Positions 34,501 to 43,200 of a DNA stretch of 64,000 nt are shown piece after piece. Position numbers and translations under genes: made by a program. Origin of the DNA: Saccopteryx bilineata. Taxonomy: Eukaryota > Chordata > Mammalia > Chiroptera > Emballonuridae. Where the stretch lies: the NCBI RefSeq assembly GCF_036850765.1, contig NC_089492.1, positions 286,972,590-287,036,589 of the forward strand, written 5' to 3'. A model generated the notes under the pieces. It did no database searches and was not told the DNA's origin. It was given only the letters and a program-made list of their open reading frames with translations. The first letter of the stretch is position 1, and each line of letters begins with the position of its first letter.

Positions 34501-36675
34501 TGGCCTGCATCATCAGCACTGAATCATGAACAGTACCGGACCCGAGGGAGGATGCCAACAGGTGGGGATGCAGGTGGGACCGGCCTGCAGCTCTGGGAAC
34601 ACTGCAGCCCCTCAGGGAGGGGACCTCTCCCTCCAGCTTCCTTAGCCATCTTCCCTCCATGTCCCTCCACCTCTGTGCTGAGCAAACACCCACCAGGCCA
34701 AAAGCAATCCTCATGTGTTCCCTGGAGGCTCATTCAAAACCCGGGCCATGACTTTCGTTCCTCTCCATCATGGTGTTCTCCTCCCCGGGGGAGAAGGGCT
34801 CAGTCTCTGCAGGGCTGGTCTTGCTTCTGAATCATGACAACAGCCAAATTAAGACCCCCAGACAAAAGCCAGTGCTCTGTGGGCACCTCAGAGTGTCCTT
34901 TGAAGGGCTGGCCCGTCTCAGTCTACCAGGTCCCAAGGTGGCTCACGGGGCCCCTTGGGCTGCTGCAGTGAAGAGTCTTCAAGGACCTGGCTAGCTCTCC
35001 TGGCCCACCTCTCTCAGCACTAGAAGCACAAGCCACACAAGCATGTGACTCACACACCAATCAAGCCACATCACACACCAAAGCGGTGTGGCAAAGCTGG
35101 GGGACAGTGCCCTGGCTCAGGCTCCTCTCCTTGCAGCAACACTCCCCCATCCCAGGTTAAGTGGGAGGAGGCACCATCCAGGGAACAATCTGGCCCTGGA
35201 CCCAGCTCTGTGTCAACATGCTCTGGAGCCTGAGCAAATCATCTTGTTTCTGTGCCTCAGTCCCCTCCTGTATAAAACGACAGGTTTGAACCAGCTGGTC
35301 CTGCAAGCCCTCCCAGCTTCCAGAAACTGCACAGGAACCGGGACACCAGAGATGTGGGTTGTCAGGGACCCCCACATTGAAGAAGCTGGGGCTCCTTCTA
35401 TCCCCGACTGCCTTCCCCTGGAGGCCGCCCCCTCCTTAGCCTGCCAGTCTGGCTCATTCTACAGTCACAGCTGATGTCCCTCCTACCCCTTCCTCCTCTG
35501 AGAAGCCTGTGACTCAGTCCCTCTCACTTCTTTTCCTCCTGGGTGAGAAGCAGTACATGGTGATGGTTAAGGAAAAACATCCAGACTGCCCAGGTTCAAA
35601 TCCCAGCTCCGCCACTTACTGCCAAGTGACTGTGGGCAAGTGCCTTCACTTCTTCCACTCAGAATCTGAGCTTCACGCAACCCTTGCTGAAACTACGAAC
35701 CCAGTCACTGTGTCCCCAGAATGTTCTCACAACCCCACCTTTTCTCTCTGTCCCCTGGGAATGGAGATCAGATGGGGAGACAGTCGGGCTGCAGTCGAGG
35801 TCCATGAGACAGGTTGCCCCTAGCCAGCTCAGCAGCAGCTGCAGCCCATTTGAAACACTCCTGAAGTGTGCCAGCCTTCCCCATTCTTGGAGGCAGTATG
35901 GCCCAGAGGTTGGGAATGCAGGTTCCAAGACCAGACTACTTCAGATGACACCCTGACTCTTCTGATTAATAACAGTTCGCTTAGTTCCCCTGCCCTCAGC
36001 TTTTCTGGCGGGAACAAGGGTCGTGACTCTGAAATGGGCTAACGTGATATTAGCGTAGGAGACCTGAACGCACCACCCAATATCATGCCATCCCAATGTG
36101 CTCTCCAGGACCAGGGAGCAGGGCTAAGGGGAGCAAAGCAGTCAGAGCGCGGTCCGATCCCTGCCGGGTTCCCCCGCAGGGTATGGGGGCCGTGCTGGGG
36201 GAGGGGTGACTGCGGACCCTGCGGCTCGGCCCGCACAGGTCTCCCTGGGGGAGGAAGTTGGTCAACCACGTGCTGGCCGTTCTCGCCCACCCCGCATTCC
36301 TGCAGTCCCCGACCCACTCCTCAGCCGCTTCCGCGTGAGGATTCCAAACCCAGTCCTGTTTCAGGGGTGAGGGGCGTGCAGAGCGGGTCTTGGCACGTGG
36401 ACACAAAAGCCCACCCCGCCGCAATGCTGCGGCCTCGCCGGGCTCGGGCAGGGAGGCGCCGAGCGGCGCCGGAACCCGCTGCGGGGAGAGGGCCGCGGGC
36501 GCACGGCCGCCGGTAGGCGGCAGGGGCGGCGGGGCCGAGGCCGCATGGCCGCGCGCACTCACCTCCGCGCGATCCGGTAGAGTAGCACGCCGGCCGCGGC
36601 GCACGCCGTGACCCCCAGGCCGCCGGCCAGGCCGGCCGTGGGGCAGCGGGCCAGCAGCGCGCTCACTCCCTCCAT
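13445..36675 (-). CDS. TMEM201: TMEM201 (SAMP1/NET5), complete 11-exon coding region
   Basis: Inner nuclear membrane protein. From family knowledge it links the lamina and LINC complex to the cytoskeleton and acts in nuclear positioning and spindle function. Coding exons on the minus strand: 36675-36563, 30203-30083, 29441-29238, 28058-27882, 26750-26401, 25767-25564, 20460-20225, 16926-16855, 16275-15979, 14658-14521, 13542-13445. They total 2010 nt, keep one open frame and encode 669 residues plus TGA; human is 666 as I recall. Visible domains: N-terminal hydrophobic segment (about 16-34); Ima1-type zinc-binding region with CxxC pairs at 48/51, 64/67/70, 124/127 and 167/170; membrane segments about 218-238, 301-318, 327-343 and 357-376; a long Ser/Pro-rich tail; and a last membrane segment about 646-664. 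All introns are GT-AG. The start has a good Kozak context (A at -3, G at +4). Identification is firm from near-identity to the remembered human protein. Confidence 0.97.
14521..14658 (-). CDS. TMEM201: TMEM201 coding exon 10
   Basis: Residues about 592-638. It contains the conserved RSIKKEDDSSQSSTCVVDTT segment and ends AAAWR plus a split Gly codon. Acceptor TCTGCAG, donor GTCAGC. Confidence 0.94.
15278..15662 (+). repeat. Type B SINE nested in type D, itself interrupted by 5S rRNA
   Basis: The GTCTGACCAGGCGGTGGCAG head runs to GAGAAAGCAATCAATG. After the 5S insert the B body continues with GAACAACTAAGGTGCC and a TC-rich tract. Confidence 0.85.
15464..15552 (+). pseudogene. 5S rRNA retrocopy, 3'-truncated
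   Basis: Matches nucleotides 1 to about 89 of mammalian 5S rRNA, from GTCTACGGCCATACCACCCT to TACTTGGATGGGAG, with a few C-to-T changes at CpG sites. The last 30 or so nt are missing and there is no poly(A). It is flanked by GAGAAAGCAATCAATG (15448-15463) and GAGAAAGCAATCCATG (15550-15565), so it duplicated its target within the SINE. The internal box A survives; box C is partly lost. Confidence 0.9.
15979..16275 (-). CDS. TMEM201: TMEM201 coding exon 9
   Basis: Residues about 493-592, Ser/Pro-rich (for example LPSPAPSVASSVASSSGS), probably disordered and open to phosphorylation. Acceptor CTTCCAG, donor GTATGA. The exon ends KHTV plus a split Asp codon. Confidence 0.94.
16855..16926 (-). CDS. 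TMEM201: TMEM201 coding exon 8
   Basis: A 72-nt exon encoding SGYLFSGSRPPSQVSR and following residues, about 469-493. Acceptor GGGCCAG, donor GTAAGG. Frame and splice phase (1-1) match both neighbours. Confidence 0.94.
17073..17264 (-). repeat. Type C SINE
   Basis: T-rich start to head complement CCACCACAGGTC. CCATTTTT is present on both sides. In TMEM201 intron 7. Confidence 0.85.
17292..17450 (+). repeat. Type C SINE, diverged
   Basis: GCCTGACCTGTGGTTGTTC head, TC-rich body and A tail. It lies 27 bp from an inverted type C copy. Confidence 0.8.
17455..17800 (+). repeat. Type B SINE
   Basis: Full-length, GCCTGACCAGGTGGTAGCGC to an A/C-rich tail. Confidence 0.88.
17804..17972 (+). repeat. 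Type D tRNA-like SINE
   Basis: GCCCTGGTCTGGTAGCTCAG head with a tRNA-like A box, 'gtgaacaacaaatcgatgtt' body and an A/T-rich end. Confidence 0.8.
17976..18270 (+). repeat. Type B SINE
   Basis: GCCTGACCAGGCAGTGACCC head to an A-rich tail. Confidence 0.85.
18289..18946 (+). repeat. Type B SINE split by an inverted type B SINE
   Basis: The outer copy is 18289-18390 and 18715-18946. The break carries GGCTCATCTGGTTT on both sides (about 18379-18392 and 18715-18728). In TMEM201 intron 7. Confidence 0.88.
18391..18714 (-). repeat. Type B SINE nested in inverse orientation
   Basis: T-rich tail at 18391 and head complement CCACCACCTGGTCAGGC ending at 18714. It is antisense to the element it sits in. 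Confidence 0.88.
20022..20135 (-). repeat. MIR fragment
   Basis: Shows the MIR core-like GAGGGAAACTGAGGCTCAGA and TTTGAACCCAGGTC on +. TMEM201 intron 7, next to exon 7. Confidence 0.65.
20225..20460 (-). CDS. TMEM201: TMEM201 coding exon 7
   Basis: Residues 390-469, the start of the Ser/Pro-rich tail, with SRALSLGTIPSLTRA near its end. It follows the 5.1-kb intron 6. Acceptor TCTCACAG, donor GTAAGA. Confidence 0.95.
23355..23374. repeat. (CA)n microsatellite, short
   Basis: A run of about ten CA units in TMEM201 intron 6. Confidence 0.8.
24075..24175 (-). repeat. MIR fragment
   Basis: CTCATTTCACAGAGGGTAAC with AGAGCTAGTGAGCAG is MIR-like. TMEM201 intron 6. Confidence 0.55.
25564..25767 (-). 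CDS. TMEM201: TMEM201 coding exon 6
   Basis: Residues 322-390 with two membrane segments (about 327-343 and 357-376), ending in the basic stretch GPRRFRPRR. Acceptor TTGCAG, donor GTCAGA. If the donor is not used, the frame continues SEKQQ and stops at 25546-25548, giving a 395-residue product. Confidence 0.96.
26401..26750 (-). CDS. TMEM201: TMEM201 coding exon 5
   Basis: Residues 206-322 (last codon split). It carries the second and third membrane segments and the linker between them, which holds NGS and NGT sequons. The exon begins SFCSSAVK, one residue longer here than remembered human NFSSAVK. Acceptor CCTCAG, donor GTGCGT. Confidence 0.95.
27882..28058 (-). CDS. TMEM201: TMEM201 coding exon 4
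   Basis: Residues 147-205, phase 0-0. It contains YDEEIEVYRHHLEQ and the CRPC pair at 167/170, the last cysteine pair of the zinc-binding region. The acceptor CCGCAG sits directly before AGCAGG. A second possible AG lies 6 nt inside the exon. Donor GTCTGG. Confidence 0.93.
29238..29441 (-). CDS. TMEM201: TMEM201 coding exon 3
   Basis: A phase 0-0 exon of 204 nt, residues 79-146. It begins NGDYNKPIPAQYLEH and contains the CRRC zinc-ligand pair at 124/127. An Ala-Thr-Ala-Thr stretch at about 106-111 looks lineage-specific compared with the remembered human sequence. Donor GTGAGG, acceptor CCCCCAG. Confidence 0.96.
29885..29995 (+). repeat. MIR fragment
   Basis: GGGTTGAACCCCAATCTGCC then GTGTGACTCTGGACAAGTCA is MIR-like. 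TMEM201 intron 2. Confidence 0.6.
30083..30203 (-). CDS. TMEM201: TMEM201 coding exon 2
   Basis: Encodes residues 38-78 with the CWFC and CWDCPHC zinc-ligand motifs of the Ima1-type N-terminal domain. The acceptor is TGTGCACAG and the donor GTGCGC. Intron 1, upstream, is 6.4 kb. The frame closes exactly with exons 1 and 3. Confidence 0.96.
31226..31415 (+). repeat. MIR-like fragment
   Basis: CCAAGCCTCAGTCTTATTAC followed by a MIR-like 3' part. TMEM201 intron 1. Confidence 0.45.
35545..35680 (+). repeat. MIR fragment
   Basis: CAGGTTCAAATCCCAGCTCC and TGACTGTGGGCAAGTGCCTT are classic MIR core sequence. TMEM201 intron 1. Confidence 0.75.
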
Positions 36676-37000
36676 GGTTCCCCGCGCGATCGGCGGGTGT
36701 CGGACGGCGGGCGGCAGGTAGTTGGCAGCACTGCGAAGGAGGGCCACGGGAAGATCGCGAGGCGGCGGCGGCGCGCACCTCCTCGCGCCGTGACCTTCGT
36801 CGCTTTGTAGCCGGCGCGGGCCCGCCCCTTGACTCGGCGCGCTCCCGCTATGCAACCAATCGGGGAGTGGGGCGAGCCTGGTGGGCGGGGCGCCGGGAAA
36901 GACGCGGCGGCCTGGCAGCGCCCTCTTGCGGCCGGAGGTGGGAGGCGGCAGGCGGCGCAGTCCGGCCTGGAGAACTGCGCTCCCGCGCTCTGCACGCCCG
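36390..37000. promoter_or_regulatory. CpG-island promoter of TMEM201
   Basis: Dense CpG and GC content spanning exon 1 and its upstream side, with GC-box-like sequences (CCCGCCCC near 36826, GGGCGGGGCG near 36893) and a CCAAT motif near 36856. No TATA box is evident. This is typical of a housekeeping promoter. The start of transcription is not determined; the 5' UTR would lie just above 36675. Confidence 0.8.
36563..36675 (-). CDS. TMEM201: TMEM201 coding exon 1
   Basis: Encodes residues 1-38 (last codon split 2+1). It starts MEGVSALLARCP and holds the first hydrophobic segment. The exon ends at a GTGAGT donor just below 36563. It lies inside the CpG island. The ATG at 36675-36673 is preceded by AACC and followed by G. 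Confidence 0.95.
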
Positions 37001-37069
37001 TCCCGCAAAGTAGGCCAACCTTAGCAACTAGTCTTTGCTCCTGCTGGTCTTGTTTTCCCAACGCTTAGC

Positions 37070-38725
37070 CAAACAGGGCCTATGTGCGCAATGCTGGTTT
37101 GATGTAAAGTGCAGCTCTTTAAGCCACTCCAATGGTCAAAAATAATTTACATGTTAGGGAGGAGGTTGAAGAAATCATTGGACAAGCCATACATCTGAAC
37201 ACAATGTAACTATTAGAATGTCAGAGCTATAGGTATTGGTATGATACACTGTTCAGAAAAAGCAACATGCACATTAATTTTAATAGTATCAGAAGTTTCA
37301 ATAAATCTCTATATGCACGCTTGCTTGTAGAAGTAGCAGATGGTTAAATGAAGTACAAGTTACTTCCAGGAGGTGGGATTAGTGGGGAAGATTCATTTTA
37401 TGTGTTTTAGTATTACGGATTTTGGCTAAATTGCTTTTATAACTAAAAAGAAGTAGGAAATGCTTGTATTTGGTTACACAATGTTTGTGTTCCCACAATT
37501 TTCCCAGTGTTTTGGGGGTCACCATTAGAGTTCTCACTGTTGTGGACAGTGAGAGGTTCTTTGACTAGTTTCCTGTGGCCAGTTCATCTGCTCCTCACCT
37601 AGCTGTGTGCATTAACAAAGAGCTGCCTGGGGAGAGGGGAGAGAGCCCACAGGAAACCTGGGGGTGACTGAGTCCAAGTCCAAGCTGGAAGCTCCTCATT
37701 CTCAGAGGTGGGTGTGGATGCAAAGGCCTTTAATCTGCAGTCCTGCTGCTTTCCCCAGCCTGGTGCACACAGAGGGATGACAGGCCACATTGTGTTTAAG
37801 TCCTTATTGGAAGGTTCAGCATCTGCATAGTAACCCATTCACAGGAAGGAGTCTACCCTGGGCATCACCGGTTCCAGCACAGCTCCTTGGGGATATTCCC
37901 TGTGGATGCACAATCACTAAGTGAACTAAATGGAATGGTTTGCTGGAACTAGGCTTCAGAGTCAGATCATTCCATGGTTCAGGTGCCCCTACTACCTTTC
38001 CTTCATCTACTGGACAGGCAGTACAGACCTACCACTGGCCAGCTCTATCTGCCGTCTCCGAGACCCCAAGCAAGTCGTGTAAACCTCTGAGCCTCTTATT
38101 TGTAAAATGTGGATGATGATAACACCTGCCTCCCAAGGTTGTCAGAATCAAGAGAGAAAATATACACCACCTTGCACAGTGCTTGGCACACACTGGGTGA
38201 GCAATGAGGGTTTTAAAAGTCTTTTTTATATACAATATTCCTTAAAAGTAATAAAATCCCAATGACTGAGCTTGTGTAGAAGAGAAATAAAGCTTGGCAT
38301 TTCTCTATTAACAGCTTACACAGTGCCACTTACCATTTAAAAATCCTAACAAGCCCCTTGACAGAGGAAGCATCGCTTTTCCTGCCTGTTCCTGTCCTAC
38401 TTTTGGGGCCCATGTCTCTTGCATTAGTCAGGAGAAGCAAGCAGAGAACTAACTCGTACTAGGTCAACATCGAATTTATTAATTCAAGAACGTATAAGTA
38501 AAAATTTTGAAATAATTCTCTTACCCAATTACTGAATATTAAGCAACCTAATTTTTAATCTTCATATTAGATATAATGTTGAGGAAAAATTCAGGCTTTC
38601 ATATGAATATGAAAACAGAAAGATGGTGCTAAGTGCCACTATCAGAAGTCATTAAAATGAGGTTCTGGGATAGCAATCTCGTTACAATCAGGCATTTGGT
38701 ATGCACTAAAGCGTGGCTGAAGTCA
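37070..38725. other. Intergenic spacer between TMEM201 and SLC25A33
   Basis: AT-richer sequence after the CpG island. Apart from a MIR near 38060 nothing is recognised. Confidence 0.5.
38060..38215 (+). repeat. MIR 3' part
   Basis: Reads AAACCTCTGAGCCTCTTATT, TGTAAAATGTGGATGATGAT, CAGTGCTTGGCACACACTGG. Lies between the two genes. Confidence 0.75.
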
Positions 38726-40024
38726 TTTATTTTGACTTCTACATAGTTGTTGACAGTTGAAGCACCATTATACTAGAAAGCTCAACACCACCAACCAACC
38801 TCTTTTAGGACAAAAGGGGACCAAAATTAAACTGAATTTAAATACTATTAGAAAACATCCTCCTCTTACCAGAGCATCTGCAACTGAATCGGAACCACCA
38901 GGCATTGGTTAGCACAACCTTGGCTTTCTAAATATTCACACTGAGAAAGAACTCAAGGCACAGTATGTGCAAAGTCCCGGGAGAGAGCATGAACAGAAGA
39001 CCACGCACCTTACCAGCCTTCTGTCTCAGCTCTTTGTCTTGTTAAATTTCCTTTTAAGATGGGAGGGTGGGTTTATAAGTCTAGTTATTTCTCATTTCTA
39101 GGATTAACACAAATTTTTTGAACTAGGGTTATTTCAATAAGCACCACCACTGGTGGTCAGAATAAAAATAGCTCTCCCAGCAGCTGGCTCTAAACCTGTC
39201 ACTGTCGTCTTCCCTGGCAGGCAGCGCAGGCCCCAGAGTAAGACTGCTGCCCGCACAGGGAGCCCACCACATTCACGGCCGGCGGGGAGCGGGGAGCTGC
39301 GTGCTAACATACCTGCAAAACACCTGTGCTTGACAAGACTTAACTTCCGTAAACACACCTAGGAGAGAGGCTACTGGTTAACAGTTCTTTAAAGACGCTG
39401 GCCTTTGATGCAACCTGGGGATACAGGACAACATCAGGAAAATGTATCCAGTTTAAAATATTTATGTCAGAAAGTTGTACTTTTTTTTTTTAAACTCAGC
39501 AGCCTGAAAGCTCCAATTATGAATCTGTATAAGACTTGGAAATGTACAAAGAAACACAGCTGGGAAGTCTGTCCCGGTCTGCCCAATGCCGCCAAGACGT
39601 GACACTTCCTGCCTGTCCCATGAAAGAGCTGGTCTTCCTATTAGGAAACAACTGCACTGTGACGTTAGAGTTTTCTCTGTTTCCAGGGTTACGTTTCATT
39701 AATCCTTTGGTGTACAGTATAGTGAACACGAAAGAGGACACAAACCAAATTTATCCTTAAATTAAATAGCATGATTTAATTTAGTTGCTGCTCAATCCTG
39801 AATCCTCTTAAATTAAAAAAAAAGTTATAATTAACTATTAACGTTAATGAATTTAAACCTTCCAGAAAACATGAATCCAAAAGGAAATGTCCAACAGGTG
39901 ACACGAGCCACATATTTTATGGCCTTTTCTGTTTCGGTCTCGAACATTCTAAACATCAATGGAAAAAAAAATTCTCTATTGAGTTTTTCAGTTTTATTCT
40001 TCTAGAGCACAGTTTTCTGGCCTG
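38726..40024 (-). other. SLC25A33: SLC25A33 3' UTR candidate region
   Basis: Low-repeat sequence after the stop. AATAAA occurs at 39992-39997, only about 28 nt after the stop, and again at 38726-38731. Which one is used cannot be told from sequence. The given left limit assumes the distal signal. Confidence 0.4.
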
Positions 40025-40227
40025 CTACTGAGGACGGTCTTCCAGCAGGTACACAATGAGCTCGTAGGTGGACAGCACGATGGCGGTATTGGGGATCTGT
40101 CGGATGAGCTGCGCGAAGAGTCCCCTGTAAAAGGCCAGGTAGCCCTCCTCCCGGAAGACCAGCCGTGCGGTCTGGATGAAAGACTTGTACTTGGTGCCCT
40201 CCTCCCGGAGCCGCGTCCTTATGACTT
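40025..40227 (-). CDS. SLC25A33: SLC25A33 coding exon 7 with stop
   Basis: The last coding exon: [16 protein letters not shown] and following, ending YLLEDRPQ then TAG at 40027-40025. Acceptor CTCTGCAG. It completes the third carrier repeat. Confidence 0.96.
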
Positions 40228-43200
40228 CTGCAGAGAGAAACGCATGCTTTATGTGACAAACAAAGTGCATTTCCAGGCCACATGAGGAGAGAATTCGGAG
40301 CACACAGCTTTGGAACTGATGACGCACACCTCTGCCTAGCGGCCACCTCACAGCTCTACTTGGACAGGTAGTTACACAGACAATGAAAGAGGTCTGTTTA
40401 GAACATTTTCTTACTGGGAAACGGTCAATTAAGGACATGTATACAAAAGTACAAAATAGCTTTGAAGGGATTAAAAACAGCTTAGTTTTAATGGGCCTTA
40501 ATTGTAAGATAGTTTATGGTTTTCTATTCCCGATTAAGCAAACACTGTAGCTTCACGGAAGGTGGATTTTGTGTTAAGTATGACAATACTTTCCATAAAA
40601 CTTTCCTGCCTGTATCCCCTGCTCTCCCCGCAAGAGCCCTTCTCCACTGTCTAGCTTAAATGCCGCCTCTTCCTCTTTCAAACCTGAGCCCACCTGGCCC
40701 TCCCTCGCCCAGGTGCCCGTGGCATGACACTGCCGTTGCTACCTGCCAAGCGACCTCAGCACTGCTTGTCTCCCCACTGGGGAGCCATCTACCCGGTTCT
40801 CCGTGAGCCCTGAGGCCCTCAGTCCCCTCACACGCCAGGGACTCAATGACCCATTACCGAGTTCACTGCATTCATTCGTCATAGCTGACAGTACAGACGG
40901 CGTTTGAAAACAAAGCCTGTTTTTCACGGCACAATAAACAAAGCTATTTTTTAAATAGCAAGTCAGGAGGACATTAGGTCTATAATTCTCTAAAAAGAAA
41001 AAAAAACTTAAAAAATAAACTCTAAGGAAGCTTGACTCCTTTCAAAGAAGGAGCAGAGAGATTTTTTAAGTTTGGCTCTTATGTCACTTTTTTTAAACCA
41101 AGAGATTTTAAGTAAAATCCAGACTTTTGGCTTCTTAGAAAACATCAGAAGTTCCACGGCAGCGGGCCCATATTCTGCACAGCAAGTCTGGGCACATCAG
41201 CTGGGGCTGCGCGACTCTGAGTTCCTGCTACTCACACCACCTGCGCGTGCGCGGGGGAGGCCCGGCCCCGACCGGGCTCCTTTGCTACCTGCAGCAGCTG
41301 CATTCCAGCTGGCTCCAGGGGTCTGGGCACACCGACAAAGGACAAGACCTGCCAGCTGTCTCACTGCTCTGGGAGGAAGAGCAACACGTACCGTGTGGAT
41401 AGGCGATACAGGAGGCACAGCCCTTAGACACAGCAGCAGCTGCCATGAGTCCAAAAAAATTTGTGGAACCCTTCTTAGTCCCGTTTGCAGAGGGGACTAG
41501 TGGAGCGTCTTTCAGATACTTCTTCAAGCTTTCATAAATAGCAAAGCAGATGATAGTTTCTGAGATCCCCGCATACGAGGCAGTTAATCCCCGATAGAAG
41601 CCGCGAATGCCTTCCGTCTGGTAAACATGGCGCGCGCACTGCAGTGTGTTCATCTGCTTGGAGCCGCGCACCCTGGAAAAGGAGACCAAGGCCAGGCAGT
41701 CAGATCACAGAGGGCGCAGGCACAGAAGATGACTGCAAATGTGAAGGAAACCAGTGGGTGACACATGTCCTCCCTGCACTGTGGGCAGGTGAGTCCAGCC
41801 TCCTGTGAACCTAGGTCCATTAGCTGGGCCACGAGCCGGCTCACAGTGTGTGCATCTGTACAAGAGTCACAAGAACACGTTCACGCCTGACTGGACGGTG
41901 GCGCAGTGGATGGAGCATCGAACTGGGATGCAGAGGACCCAGGTTTGAGACCCCGAGGTCACCAGCTTGAGCGCGGGCTCATCTGGTTTGAACAAAAGCT
42001 CACCAGCTTGGACCCAAGCTCGCTGGCTCCAGCAAGGGGTTACTCGGTCTGCTGAAGGCCCAAGGTCAAGGCACATATGAGAAAGCAATCAATGAACAAC
42101 TAAGGTGTCGCAACAAAAAACTGATAATTGATGCTTCTCATCTCTCTCCGTTCCTGTCTGTCCCTATCTATCCCTCTCTCTGACTCTCACTCTATCTCTG
42201 TTAAAAAAAAAAAAAAAAAAAAAAGACATTCACAGCCTCTGGCATGGTTTTGGAAAGAGCTGTATGGAGGAAGACATTCATTACAGAGAAGATGTAACTA
42301 ACATAGTCAAAACCATCTGAATACCTAAAGACAGGCACAGACAAGTACGCCTTGGCACATTTGCCAGATTAAAATTGCTGGGGCAGTAAGACATGGGGGA
42401 GTGTTTGAGGTGGAAAGCCGGACAAAGTGATATGTAAAGCATAATTATAGTTATAATAAAAATATGTTTTAAGAAAATGCTTAAGGGGGAGGGGAGGGGC
42501 ACAAGAAAACCAGATAGAAGGTGACAGAAGACAATTTAACTTTGGGGGAGGGGTACGCAGCACAATCAAATGTCAAAATAATCTAGAGATGTTTTCTTTC
42601 AACATATGTACCCTGATTTATCAATGTCACTGCATTAAATTTAATAAATAAATTAAAAAAAAAAAGAAAATGCTTAAGAAAAACTCAGCCTTCAACAGGG
42701 TGGTGAGTGTGAGGGTGCTTTCTTTCTTTCTTTTTTTTTTTTTGTGACAAGGACAGAGAGAGACAGAGAGAGGGACAGATAGGAACAGACAGACAGGAAG
42801 AGAGAGAGATGAGAAGCATCAATTCTTTGTTGTGACACCTTAGTTGTTCACTGATTGCTTTCTCATATGTGCCTTGACTGGGAGGCTACAACAGAGTGAG
42901 TGACCCCTTGCTCGAGCCAGCGACCTTGGGTCCAAGCTGGTGAGCCTTGCTCAAACCAGATGAGCCCGCGCTCAAACTGGTGACCTCAGGGTCTCGAACC
43001 TGGATCCTCTGCATCCTAGTCTGGTGCTCTATCCACTGCGCCACCACCTGGTCAGGCTCCATTACTTCTAAATTTATAAAATCATAAACTTCGAGTAGAT
43101 TATTCAACAGCTAATCAAAAGCCTTAGGCTGGCTGCCCCTCCCTATGATGGAAGTATTCATAAACTGTATGGCTACAATGGACTCCCAGGGCCTGACAGT

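Noticed and set aside
36083..36778. 231-codon open frame across the CpG island
   Set aside because: GC-rich sequence has few stops. The frame is not the one used by TMEM201 exon 1 and shows no known domain.
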